A stretch of DNA of 10,633 nucleotides. It comes from Oscillospiraceae bacterium. GTDB lineage: Bacteria > Bacillota > Clostridia > Oscillospirales > Ruminococcaceae. The notes under the pieces were generated by a model. It was not told where the DNA came from, made no database searches, and worked only from the letters and a program-made list of their open reading frames with translations. Location: contig CAAGDZ010000082.1 of the NCBI GenBank assembly GCA_900768735.1, forward strand, positions 1 to 10,633, written 5' to 3'. Below are positions 1 to 7,713 of this stretch, one piece after another (within the stretch, counting starts at the first letter, position 1; every line of letters begins with the position of its first letter). The translations under genes and the position numbers were made by a program.

Positions 1-437
1 ACTATGATATTTCCGTCAAATTTCCGGATTTCTTCATTGGTATAATCTCTTCCGGAAATAATAGTGTATTCTGGATTTATATATCTGAATAAATCGGATA
101 TTTCCTCCGGAAAAACCGTAAAAAAATCCTCATAGTACAGATATTTGCTGTTATTCGCTGAATATTCCAGATAACAGCCGGATTTATCGAAATCTATGAT
201 TTTCGGCAAGCTGTCAAATGTACTTTTTACCTTGCCAAGCTTGTCGGTATCAACGGTCATAATATATCCGCTGTTTTTCCGCAAATCCGCCTCGTCAAAC
301 GGACTTAAAAACAGCGCGACAGAGCCTGTAAAGCTGTAAATTGCAAGCATTGATATAATCAACGCGACAACCGAAAGTAATTTATTCTTTGATAAGAACG
401 AGAGCAATACGCTTTTGCATAGATGAATAAGCTTCAT
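1..437 (-). CDS. ABC transporter half-permease C (MacB/FtsX-like), 3' part beyond window
   Basis: This partial gene starts at ATG 435-437 and stays open to the window edge, giving 145 residues of its N-terminal part. A strong GGGAGG ribosome site lies about 5 bases upstream of the start, and the gap after the ATPase stop is 23 bp. A basic amphipathic start (MKLIHLCKSV) leads into one membrane helix at about residues 20-45, followed by the beginning of an extracytoplasmic domain. Residues 77-145 align without gaps to residues 91-159 of half-permease A (2430-3584), with about 24 of 69 identities by eye. The shared core is RYINPEYT followed by SGRDY here and EGRDF in A. The missing part should hold three more helices with the FtsX-like coupling motif. 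I infer it is another permease subunit served by the ATPase just upstream. The substrate is unknown. Confidence 0.85.
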   Translation of the reverse strand, partial: MKLIHLCKSVLLSFLSKNKLLSVVALIISMLAIYSFTGSVALFLSPFDEADLRKNSGYIMTVDTDKLGKVKSTFDSLPKIIDFDKSGCYLEYSANNSKYLYYEDFFTVFPEEISDLFRYINPEYTIISGRDYTNEEIRKFDGNII

Positions 438-460
438 GTTTCCCTCCCAACCATATATTT

Positions 461-1150
461 TTATACTGTACCGTTTTGGCTGTCTCTCACTATCTCCCCG
501 TCCGCAAGCTCTATGACCCGCTTGCACCGTGCTGCTATATCCCTGTCGTGGGTGACTATGATTATTGTCTTGCCTGCCGTATTCAGCTTGTCAAAAACGT
601 CCATTATCTCAAATGCGGTTTTCTTGTCGAGTGCCGCCGTCGGCTCGTCGGCAAGGATAACATCCGGACGGTTTACTATGGCGCGGGCAAGCGCTGTTCG
701 CTGTTTTTGCCCGCCGGACAGCTCCGACACTTTTTTATGTAACAGGTCGCCGATAAGCATATCATCGGCGGCTTTTTTTATAAGCTTTCTCAGCTTTTTA
801 TACTTTACCGCGGGATTAAAAAGCAATGGGTAGGATATATTTTCGTAGACGGTTTTATCGGGGAGCAGACCGAAATTCTGCAAAACAAAGCCTATCTCCT
901 CGTTGCGTATCTCGGAGAGTGTATTTTCGTCATATTTTGCCGTTTCGTACTCACCAAGTACGAATTTTCCGCTTGTCGGTATATCAAGACAGCCGATAAT
1001 ATGAAGCAGGGTAGATTTGCCGCTGCCCGATACTCCGATGACGGCAACAAACTCTCCGTCCTCTATCGTAAGATTTATATTTTTAAGCGCATGAACCTGG
1101 GTGTCCATTTTGTAATTATAATATTTATCTACGCCTGCAAGCTCTATCAT
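461..1150 (-). CDS. ABC transporter ATP-binding protein (MacB/LolD-type)
   Basis: This is a 229-residue cytoplasmic nucleotide-binding subunit that hydrolyses ATP to drive FtsX-like permeases. All motifs are present: Walker A GVSGSGKS (39-46), Q-loop Gln91, signature LSGGQ (144-148), Walker B VILADEP (164-170), D-loop AALD (172-175) and switch His201. The D-loop differs from the GNLD of the other ATPase in this window (6924-7586). The usual family length is 220-235 residues, so it looks complete. The start ATG overlaps the stop of permease B in an ATGA (1147-1150), with AGGAGG eight bases upstream inside the permease gene, which implies translational coupling. Permeases A and B lie upstream and permease C downstream. 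Partner assignment is inferred from position. The family is certain; the transported substrate is not. Confidence 0.95.
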   Translation of the reverse strand: MIELAGVDKYYNYKMDTQVHALKNINLTIEDGEFVAVIGVSGSGKSTLLHIIGCLDIPTSGKFVLGEYETAKYDENTLSEIRNEEIGFVLQNFGLLPDKTVYENISYPLLFNPAVKYKKLRKLIKKAADDMLIGDLLHKKVSELSGGQKQRTALARAIVNRPDVILADEPTAALDKKTAFEIMDVFDKLNTAGKTIIIVTHDRDIAARCKRVIELADGEIVRDSQNGTV

Positions 1151-2433
1151 ATAAGCTTCCTCCTATCCTTTATAACAGATGCTAACCGCACACCAATCAT
1201 AACGAGCGTAATTGTCAGCACAACGGCTGTGGTAATAACAGATGAGAGTACCGATATTGCGGCAAAGCCGGACACAAGGCTGAAAATTCCGCATATCAGG
1301 AGCGAAACTGCAAGCGCAGGCAGAGTAAGCGCCGCCTCACCCACGGCGGTGAGCAAACATATCGTTTTTATCTTTGCGCCGCACAGTCTGAACACAGCCA
1401 TATTGCTTATATTGCTGTCGGCGTTTACTATCAGATTTCCGACTACACCGAGCGTGCTGATTATAAAAATCATCAGGAACATCGGAAAAGACTTTATTGT
1501 AAATATATATAGGTTTTCAAAATAAACCCTGTCCTTTATCGGCGGGTTGTTCGCCCTTATCTGTGCGCCGTATATTTCATTATAACTGAGATACTCTATT
1601 CTTGCGCGAAATTCGGCGGGCGTCATACCGTCAGGTCGGCTGATATAATAACCCTTTAAATACGGTATTACCTCTTCCTCGTCATCGCTGCTGATTATTG
1701 TAATCGAGCCGTCCTCCCCTACTATCTGCTCCTTTTCCGGCGATGGCGTAAGCTCTGGCTGGTCTTCGGGGCGCTGTTCAAGTCCCGCCTTGTACATAAT
1801 TTCTTCGTCTGTATAAATCATGTTTGGCTGAGCGGAAAAGTACGCCTCAAGACTATCATCTGAGTATTTTCCGACAACCTTAAAAACCGTCTTAGTACCG
1901 TAATAGTTGCTTTTTATTTCCGACCCTATATTAAGTCCCGAGCCATAACCCGCTATCACAGGTATATACCCGTCATAATTCTTGTCCTTATCTGGGATTT
2001 CACCGCTGACGGCTGTCTCGATAAACGTGCTGAACTCCTCGGAATATTTGCAGAGATGAATATTACTGAAATATCCGTCATACACCATGTCGTCCATAAA
2101 TTTGTAAGCGCTTTTCTTATCTTTAAAGCTTGAGCTTTCAAGCGGTATATCTCCCGGCTCTGCCGAATTGCGGTGGTTTTTCTCCAGTCCCACATCAGTA
2201 AGGATTTTATCTACATATTCATCGGTAAGCGGAGAATACGACTGTATATAAATGCGCTCCATGCTTTCAGTATAGCGGTTGCGCTCGATATATGACATAC
2301 GAGCATAATACTCCTCGCACATTGCAATCGAAACATTAAGCAAGACTGCTGTCAGGACAAAGCTTGCGGAAATAAGAACAATAAATCTTTTACGCGATGC
2401 GAGAAGGCTTTTTATCAGAAAAATCAGCTTCAC
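1147..2433 (-). CDS. ABC transporter half-permease B (FtsX-like)
   Basis: This 428-residue membrane protein has a 1+3 helix plan: helix 1 at about 17-39, a large extracytoplasmic domain at about 40-310, then helices at about 312-336, 359-385 and 395-419. The segment NMAVFRLCGAKIKTICLL (about 344-361) is the FtsX-type coupling region that contacts the ATPase (compare the RAIGA motif in the 834-residue permease). Within the extracytoplasmic domain, residues 219-256 form a Pro/Glu/Asp-rich, probably flexible linker ending in DDEEE. It starts at GTG 2431-2433, overlapping the TGA stop of permease A by four bases (GTGA), so translation is probably coupled. Its end overlaps the ATPase start. I infer it pairs with half-permease A as a heterodimer, equivalent to the fused 834-residue permease at 4407-6911. 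Function beyond that class is unknown. Confidence 0.85.
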   Translation of the reverse strand: MKLIFLIKSLLASRKRFIVLISASFVLTAVLLNVSIAMCEEYYARMSYIERNRYTESMERIYIQSYSPLTDEYVDKILTDVGLEKNHRNSAEPGDIPLESSSFKDKKSAYKFMDDMVYDGYFSNIHLCKYSEEFSTFIETAVSGEIPDKDKNYDGYIPVIAGYGSGLNIGSEIKSNYYGTKTVFKVVGKYSDDSLEAYFSAQPNMIYTDEEIMYKAGLEQRPEDQPELTPSPEKEQIVGEDGSITIISSDDEEEVIPYLKGYYISRPDGMTPAEFRARIEYLSYNEIYGAQIRANNPPIKDRVYFENLYIFTIKSFPMFLMIFIISTLGVVGNLIVNADSNISNMAVFRLCGAKIKTICLLTAVGEAALTLPALAVSLLICGIFSLVSGFAAISVLSSVITTAVVLTITLVMIGVRLASVIKDRRKLI

Positions 2434-3584
2434 AGTATATCACCAACCTTTGCAAGCGGCTTTGAAACAATTGACCTCAACCCCGGGAATACTGCCGCAA
2501 GCACCACGACAGAATAAAATACAAAAGCGATAACAAAATCCGACAGGCACGGCATATAGTTGAGCCTGAATTTCATCGTAAGCTCGGTCAGAAGCGGCAT
2601 ACACAAGATTGCAATAACCAGTGCCGCAAGTATATATGTAAGCGTGACAAGCAGAGTAAGAACAAGCACGGTACGGTTTTTACAGCCGGTGATTTTCATA
2701 ATGCTGATATGATACTGACTCTTCTTTGCAAGATATAAGAACATACTGTACACCTGAAGCGCAGTCATAATGCAGAATACGATACATATAGGTATAATCA
2801 GCACATAGTTTGACGCGTAATAGTTTTCATCCGGCGGCTTTACATACAGATTAAACGACGCATCATCAAGCCGCGCAAGCTCTTCATCGGTAAGATTGCG
2901 TTCAAAAATTATTTCTTCACAATTTTTATTTGTTTCGTGCTGTTTGCGGTTATTGTCGGTATAATAAAGTGCATAGCCGTATTTTTCAAAAAATGAAAGC
3001 GGTATTACAAACTCATCTGAAATCCCTATCACGGTAAGGTCTATATTTCCATTGTCGCAAAGTACGGTGAAGGTTTCGCCTAGCTTCATATCGCTTAGCT
3101 TTGACGCAATAATAGTATTATTGCAGGTCTGTGCTTCGTCCTCTGAAAAATCCCTGCCCTCATAGACTGTATATTCGGGATTTATGTATCTGTAGACATC
3201 CTTGCACTCGTCGGGATAAAGCACATAGGCGTATTCGCTCAGAAAAAACCTGCTGTCAGACGAGGTGTGCAGAAGATTTGCCACGCCCGCTTTGTAATCG
3301 ATGATTTCCGGCATATCCGAGAGCACCGAGAAAAACTCTTTTGCATTCGTATTCTTTACCGATAAGACAAAGCCGGAGCTATCTTTTTCACAGTTGTAGC
3401 ATTCGGGTAAATATATGTTAAGATTCGCCTTATTCATCTCGCTAAAAGTGCTTAAAAAACAGCAAAAGGTGCAAATTACCGAATAAACGGCAAATACGGA
3501 AATAAGCACCGCCACGGCGCTTAGCCTTATACTGCTTTTCACAAAGGTGAAAAGCAGGCTTTTGTACAACCTTAAAAACTTCAT
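2430..3584 (-). CDS. ABC transporter half-permease A (MacB/FtsX-like)
   Basis: This 384-residue membrane protein has helix 1 at about 21-45, an extracytoplasmic MacB-like domain at about 46-258 and three C-terminal helices at about 259-286, 304-332 and 347-370. The coupling-helix region YHISIMKITGCKNRTVLVL (291-309) precedes helix 3. The EGRDFSEDE segment (142-150) and the later KLGETF resemble the 'GR-(ac)-E...-GD' core of MacB periplasmic domains. The start ATG 3582-3584 has GGAGG about 5 bases upstream. The end overlaps permease B by 4 bp. Its N-terminal half is paralogous to permease C (1-437), so the locus carries duplicated subunits around one ATPase. The extracytoplasmic domain contains several cysteines (62, 65, 127, 154, 176, 222) that could form disulfides; this is a guess. 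The substrate is unknown. Confidence 0.85.
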   Translation of the reverse strand: MKFLRLYKSLLFTFVKSSIRLSAVAVLISVFAVYSVICTFCCFLSTFSEMNKANLNIYLPECYNCEKDSSGFVLSVKNTNAKEFFSVLSDMPEIIDYKAGVANLLHTSSDSRFFLSEYAYVLYPDECKDVYRYINPEYTVYEGRDFSEDEAQTCNNTIIASKLSDMKLGETFTVLCDNGNIDLTVIGISDEFVIPLSFFEKYGYALYYTDNNRKQHETNKNCEEIIFERNLTDEELARLDDASFNLYVKPPDENYYASNYVLIIPICIVFCIMTALQVYSMFLYLAKKSQYHISIMKITGCKNRTVLVLTLLVTLTYILAALVIAILCMPLLTELTMKFRLNYMPCLSDFVIAFVFYSVVVLAAVFPGLRSIVSKPLAKVGDIL

Positions 3585-3637
3585 AATACCTCCGATACAC
3601 AGCCGAAAACTACAGGATATTCACCGCCTGTACAGCC

Positions 3638-4258
3638 TTATTGCTCCACCTCGCGCCTTACGATATGAGCCTTTTCCTTTCGTACTCTCGGGGGCATCTT
3701 ACTGTCGATTTTTTCCGCAAGTGCAGGCACAAGAGCGAGCACCGCCTTTGCCAGAAGAAAACCGATGAAAAACGTGACAAGTCCTACGATTGTGTCGGAT
3801 GTGTCATAGCTTTTGTTTACGCCGCCGAGGATTAAATCCGTCACAATTATCGATGCCGCAGAAACAATAGAATAGCCCAAGGCAAACAGGCAGGCGTATC
3901 TGAATTTTCTCAGAGCCTTAAACGTGATAACCGAAATAAAGCCCAGAACAAGCATATACACCATCGATTTTAAGTAAATATCGAAAAGCGGATAGAAGAA
4001 ATCAAGACCCGACGGGAAATAGTCAAACGGCTTAATTATAAAGCCGAAAATCCGTCCGTCGTCGATGAACTCCGGCAGCTGTTCCCCAAGCTTCAAAGGC
4101 AGGATATTGGATAACAGGCATACAGAGATATAGTAGGTAACCGTAGCGCCGAGCACGGTAAAAAGTGTCTTTCGCCGCAGAATAACCGCAATCAGGATAA
4201 ACGCCATGGCGGGTATCAGCGCGGGAAGATAAATCGAAAGAAATGTTTCAAATTCCAT
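3638..4258 (-). CDS. small polytopic membrane protein, VanZ-like
   Basis: This 206-residue protein (from ATG 4258) has about five membrane helices, at roughly 8-28, 31-53, 97-116, 121-146 and 156-180, and a basic cytoplasmic tail (188-203). The pattern of an NxLP/KPF segment before a hydrophobic pair (51-54, 76-78), a GxxS helix (128-132), then SYDTSDTIVG...GFLLAK (150-171) resembles the VanZ family, where R/SxxDxxD...N..G..xG is typical. The usual Glu in the preceding helix is not seen, so the match is divergent. VanZ of enterococci gives low-level teicoplanin resistance by an unclear mechanism. Here the gene heads the split-permease operon, 53 bp before permease A, suggesting an accessory role for that exporter. 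It could instead be an unrelated small integral membrane protein. A GTG start at 4267 is possible but sits on the ribosome site. Confidence 0.6.
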   Translation of the reverse strand: MEFETFLSIYLPALIPAMAFILIAVILRRKTLFTVLGATVTYYISVCLLSNILPLKLGEQLPEFIDDGRIFGFIIKPFDYFPSGLDFFYPLFDIYLKSMVYMLVLGFISVITFKALRKFRYACLFALGYSIVSAASIIVTDLILGGVNKSYDTSDTIVGLVTFFIGFLLAKAVLALVPALAEKIDSKMPPRVRKEKAHIVRREVEQ

Positions 4259-4266
4259 AATAAGCA

Positions 4267-4272
4267 CCTCTC
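4267..4272 (-). promoter_or_regulatory. ribosome binding site deciding the VanZ-like start
   Basis: The minus strand reads GAGAGG followed by an 8-base spacer to ATG 4256-4258. The upstream in-frame GTG (4265-4267) begins at the last base of this site, so it cannot use it. The ATG is therefore preferred. Confidence 0.65.
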
Positions 4273-4406
4273 AATAAATTTGATTTATGAAGAATTTTAT
4301 TCCTCGTATATATAAACGTTTCAGAAGGCAATCTTTCGCATGATTTTTGTAAAAAATATTATTTTCGTATAATCAGACAAATTCCATACAAGCTTTTTGT
4401 ATATTT
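4268..4406 (-). other. AT-rich spacer between the two exporter gene sets; weak internal promoter possible
   Basis: These 139 bp separate the fused-permease gene from the VanZ-like gene. No coding frame longer than about six codons starts here. A possible promoter is TTGTCT (4375-4380), a 16-bp spacer and TATTTT (4353-4358), each four of six to consensus, which is weak. A quasi-palindrome CGTATATATAAACG (4305-4318, 12 of 14 symmetric) lies about 50 bases before the start codon and could be a regulator site. There is no convincing terminator: only a 6-bp all-AT-flanked hairpin (ATACAA...TTGTAT) just after the stop codon. I cannot tell whether the second set has its own promoter or is read through from 7701-7729. 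Confidence 0.35.
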
Positions 4407-6911
4407 TCACATATCAAGCTCATATTTACCCTCCGAAACGCGTGTTTTAAGCAATGACTTTATCTGTCTGTATGACACAAACACACAAAGCAGTATTATC
4501 ACTCCCGCTACAGCCGCACTTACCAATATCGATATTATGAAGGTAGAAAAAAGCGGCAGATAACTATAGTGCGAACACATCATATATGATAAGACCGAAG
4601 ACATTGTATACGATATAGCCGCACCGATTATACACGGAAAAATACCCTCTTTAATCGAAAGAGAAAGTATTGTTTTGTCATCAGCACCTATAGCGCGCAT
4701 AAGCATAAAACTGTTCAGATTTACCCTTGTTCTGAGCTTTGCCGATACTACCACAGCGGCGGCTGTAAGTGTCGTGAAAATAAGTATCATAAGTAATGAG
4801 CTGATTATATTGCCCGCCATCAACCTATGATATTCTTCAATACGCTTTATATTATTTCTGACCGAAACATACTGACTTCTTGCAGCTATGCTTTCAGCCA
4901 GGGCTGTTACACGCTCTGTATCCTTTTCATCATCGCTTTCTATATCAAGCGTTACACCAAAGTATTTCGCCGATGGATGTACGCTTTCGAGATATTCTGT
5001 CGAAATCTCTATCCCGGTCGCATTATCAACTACCGCCGCCACAGTCGCTTCCGTAACAGCGAAATTAAATCTGTCGGGATTATTAACATCACACGTTGAA
5101 TCTGCTGTGCTTATCGTAACAAGCTTTATTTTATCTCCGATTTTATACGCTTCGGATGCGGCTACAACAAGTGATCCGTTTATAAATCCGTCTCTGATAG
5201 CATTTGCTTCGGGGTCATCTGAAAAATATCTCTTAATGATAGCATCGGTAGGGCTACCCGATATGCCGTAGCTGAACATTCTGTCGCCTTCCTCAATTTC
5301 TGCTATGCTTTTAAGATAATCGCAGGTCGGAACTTTATCTTCGGTAATCTCCTGGCTTATTTGCGGATTTTTTATCTGATTCTCAAAGTATTCTATATTA
5401 TCGCCTTTTTTGTATACAACAGCACAGCCTATGCTTTCGGCAATTACCCTGGTTCTGAAACTTACACTACTATCGGAAAGCAGATCGTTCAGACTTTCGG
5501 GTGATATTCCGCTTCCGTCAGGCTGGTTTATAAAGTAATATTCTATAGCTGACGAGCCACCCGACACATACAGTTCAATATCACCTTCATTTTCGATTGT
5601 TCCCAGAACAACGCTTGTGTCAGAACGCATAACGGATTCCAGCGAAAAGTACAGTCCAAAGCCGGATATTATTACACAAAAAGCCATAAGCATCCCTGTC
5701 ACTATATTCTGCGAAAGAAAATGTATTGCACGGGAACGCTTTACGAGCCGTGACAGCTTAGGCGGCTGTGTATACGGCTCTGTTGTCTTGCGGCGAAACG
5801 TTTTTTTGAGTTTTTTCTTTGAATAAAACTTTCTCACCGACATCATAATGCAGAACAAAATAATCGCTGCACAGATTAAACAGCCTATAAGTGCATTTTC
5901 AATTCGATAGACAAATATAAGCTCCTGACCTGTCGATAAAGCGGTAAAGCATTTAGAAGCCGCAAAGCTGACAAATACGCCAAGCAGACTGCCTAAAACG
6001 CAGGACGCTGTAACAAGATAAACACCCATCACCATATATGTAAGTCCGCATTTATTTCTTGTCATACCGATTTTCTGTAATAGCTTCAGATATCTGTCAC
6101 GCTCGTCCATAGTGTATTTAAGAACGCTATATACGCCGAACACCATTACTAATGCGAAAATTACAGCCATCGGTGAGGTGACAAAGTAAACCGAGTTGTT
6201 CGCCCTTACTACATTTACATTATTATAGTCTATTCCTCTTTGGGAATAATCACCGCCCAAAAAATCCTCAGGTTTTTTGTCACACATAAGATTTATATAT
6301 AAAACAGGGTCTGCTTCATTGTAAGAAGTAATTATAACCGGAGGTGGGCAATTAAAGGATTTTTTTGAAGAGTCACCTTGCTGCCATCTGAGCAGATAAT
6401 TTTCGGTTATACCACATAGGGTATAGCATTTTGTAATCTCTTTTCCGTTTTCGGTAACGGTTACGCTGAAAGTGTCTCCGATATTTGCAGTAAGTCCGAG
6501 GGCATTATACGCAGACTGCTCTACCGCCGCCTCGCCGCCGTTTTCCGGAAGTCTGCCGAGTATCATTTCCGTTGCCTTATTATATAACGCTTTTTGCGGC
6601 ATATATCCGATATAGTAGTTTTCCGTTCCTGAGATTTTATAACTTGCGGATAGCGCAGTCATTCCGCTTTCTTCTGCATCATCTTCCGAAAGATACTGCA
6701 TTGCGCTTGTAATATCGGCAGAGTAAATAATTCCGCTTTCTCTGCCGTAAGCCTTTATCAAATTTAGCTCAAGCGTGCCTTGATAGCAGTCGTTGTAGAT
6801 AAGGGTTGCCTCAAAGGCGGCAATAAACAGAGAAATGATGATAACGGACAACAATGCTGTCAGCTTGTGCGCTTTTATAAATCTGTTTGCTAAAAATACA
6901 GAGATTTTCAT
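4407..6911 (-). CDS. ABC transporter permease, two fused MacB/FtsX-like halves
   Basis: This 834-residue membrane protein is built as a tandem of two 1+3 helix units. Unit 1 has a helix at about 17-39, an extracytoplasmic domain at 40-244 and helices at about 245-266, 290-318 and 338-360. A very basic cytoplasmic linker (361-395, with SKKKLKKTFRRK) follows. Unit 2 has a helix at about 403-425, an extracytoplasmic domain at 426-698 and helices at about 700-724, 755-777 and 786-813. Coupling motifs precede the second helix of each triplet: YLKLLQKIGMTRNKCG (274-289) and SFMLMRAIGADDKTILSL (734-751). Residues 119-147 (GRLPENGGEAAVEQS then NIGD) are the typical core of MacB-like periplasmic domains in Firmicutes. 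The start ATG 6909-6911 has AAAGGG upstream and lies 12 bp after the ATPase stop, so the two form an exporter pair. The substrate is unknown; peptide, antibiotic or lipid export is the family's usual role. Confidence 0.92.
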   Translation of the reverse strand: MKISVFLANRFIKAHKLTALLSVIIISLFIAAFEATLIYNDCYQGTLELNLIKAYGRESGIIYSADITSAMQYLSEDDAEESGMTALSASYKISGTENYYIGYMPQKALYNKATEMILGRLPENGGEAAVEQSAYNALGLTANIGDTFSVTVTENGKEITKCYTLCGITENYLLRWQQGDSSKKSFNCPPPVIITSYNEADPVLYINLMCDKKPEDFLGGDYSQRGIDYNNVNVVRANNSVYFVTSPMAVIFALVMVFGVYSVLKYTMDERDRYLKLLQKIGMTRNKCGLTYMVMGVYLVTASCVLGSLLGVFVSFAASKCFTALSTGQELIFVYRIENALIGCLICAAIILFCIMMSVRKFYSKKKLKKTFRRKTTEPYTQPPKLSRLVKRSRAIHFLSQNIVTGMLMAFCVIISGFGLYFSLESVMRSDTSVVLGTIENEGDIELYVSGGSSAIEYYFINQPDGSGISPESLNDLLSDSSVSFRTRVIAESIGCAVVYKKGDNIEYFENQIKNPQISQEITEDKVPTCDYLKSIAEIEEGDRMFSYGISGSPTDAIIKRYFSDDPEANAIRDGFINGSLVVAASEAYKIGDKIKLVTISTADSTCDVNNPDRFNFAVTEATVAAVVDNATGIEISTEYLESVHPSAKYFGVTLDIESDDEKDTERVTALAESIAARSQYVSVRNNIKRIEEYHRLMAGNIISSLLMILIFTTLTAAAVVVSAKLRTRVNLNSFMLMRAIGADDKTILSLSIKEGIFPCIIGAAISYTMSSVLSYMMCSHYSYLPLFSTFIISILVSAAVAGVIILLCVFVSYRQIKSLLKTRVSEGKYELDM

Positions 6912-6923
6912 GGTCTGCCCTTT

Positions 6924-7586
6924 CTATGCTGTTACAACGCCGTCATCTATGGTGATAATTCTGTCCATTGCATTTGCAACCTTGCTGTCATGGGTAACCG
7001 TCACAAGCGTGAATTTCAGTTCATCTGCTGTTGTTTTAAGCAAAGAAATAACGGTTTCGGTGCTTTCATTGTCGAGATTACCTGTCGGCTCATCGCAAAG
7101 AATAACCGATGGCTTATTCGCAAGCGCCCGTGCTATTGCTACTCTCTGCTGCTGACCGCCGGACAGCTGCGAGGGATAATGCTTTAGTCTGTTTTCAACT
7201 CCGAGCATACTGATTATACTGTAAAGATAATCCTTGTCCGGCTTGCCGCCTTTTAGCAGGGTAGGAATTATTATATTCTCGTACGCGGTAAGCTCGGGAA
7301 TAAGGTCATAGCTCTGAAAAACCCGTCCGATATTACGCAGCCTGAAATCCGCAAGCGCGTTTTCGTCACCAAAGGGCAACGGCTTATCATCATACAGCAC
7401 TTTACCCTCAGTGGGAGCATCAAGCCCACCGATGATATTGAGCAATGTAGTTTTGCCTGAGCCGCTGCTGCCGATAACCGCAACCTGTTCACCGTCCGCT
7501 ATGGTAAAGCTGCAGGATTTGAGAGCCCGTACCAGTGTGTCGCCCTCCCCGAAGTTCTTGGATAAAGCTTCTACAGTAATTTTCAT
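6924..7586 (-). CDS. ABC transporter ATP-binding protein (MacB/LolD-type), first gene of exporter operon
   Basis: This 220-residue cytoplasmic ATPase energises the permease encoded 12 bp downstream. Motifs are Walker A GSSGSGKT (39-46), Q-loop Gln91, signature LSGGQ (141-145), Walker B VILCDEP (161-167), D-loop GNLD (169-172) and switch His199. The DEPTGNLD string is the hallmark of the MacB/LolD/FtsE subfamily. The length is normal. The start ATG 7584-7586 follows GGGGAG with a 9-base spacer, and there is no upstream in-frame alternative. The leader from the predicted transcription start (about 7694) is around 107 bases long. It is the first gene after a very strong predicted promoter overlapped by palindromic operator-like sequence, so regulation by a repressor is likely, though none is encoded here. 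Confidence 0.96.
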   Translation of the reverse strand: MKITVEALSKNFGEGDTLVRALKSCSFTIADGEQVAVIGSSGSGKTTLLNIIGGLDAPTEGKVLYDDKPLPFGDENALADFRLRNIGRVFQSYDLIPELTAYENIIIPTLLKGGKPDKDYLYSIISMLGVENRLKHYPSQLSGGQQQRVAIARALANKPSVILCDEPTGNLDNESTETVISLLKTTADELKFTLVTVTHDSKVANAMDRIITIDDGVVTA

Positions 7587-7661
7587 TTCGTAGTTCTCCC
7601 CTCTTAAATAGCAAGCTGAACAGATTATCCGCGCATTTATCAGTGTTGTACGGTGCCGTAT

Positions 7662-7713
7662 TGCTTGTTATAACTGTACTATTGTTACTATTACAGTTAT
7701 ATTATAACAAGCA
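7662..7713. promoter_or_regulatory. nested inverted repeat, candidate operator over the exporter promoter
   Basis: The arms TGCTTGTTATAACTGTA (7662-7678) and its complement at 7692-7713 match perfectly except for five extra bases (TTATA) in the right arm. Each arm contains a smaller palindrome: GTTATAAC (7667-7674) and GTTATA-T-TATAAC (7696-7708). Their centres are 31.5 bp apart, about three helical turns, so two bound dimers would face the same side. Between the arms lies a direct repeat TACTATT-GT-TACTATT (7677-7692). The right palindrome covers the -10 box and the centre covers the predicted start site, the usual position for a repressor. The regulator family cannot be named from this alone; GntR (YtrA-type), PadR and MarR regulators often control such exporters. 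Confidence 0.65.

Noticed and set aside
423..833. 136-codon plus-strand open frame with a hydrophobic start
   Set aside because: It is antisense to the ABC ATPase; the hydrophobic look comes from the complement of ATPase codons.
1001..1525. 174-codon plus-strand open frame
   Set aside because: It lies antisense to the ATPase and permease B, which carry clear motifs and proper ribosome sites. Its translation shows no coherent domain.
3611..3632. 6-bp hairpin TACAGG/CCTGTA between the VanZ-like gene and permease A
   Set aside because: The stem is short, the loop has 10 bases and only GTTTTC follows. It is too weak for a terminator and within chance expectation.
4259..4267. Upstream GTG start for the VanZ-like protein
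   Set aside because: The GTG begins on the last base of the GAGAGG ribosome site, which is well spaced from the ATG at 4258.
7587..7661. Leader peptide or riboswitch in the about 107-base leader of the exporter operon
   Set aside because: The only ATG frame stops after three codons. The TACGG/CCGTA dyad at 7649-7660 can form only about four base pairs, and no known riboswitch core is visible.
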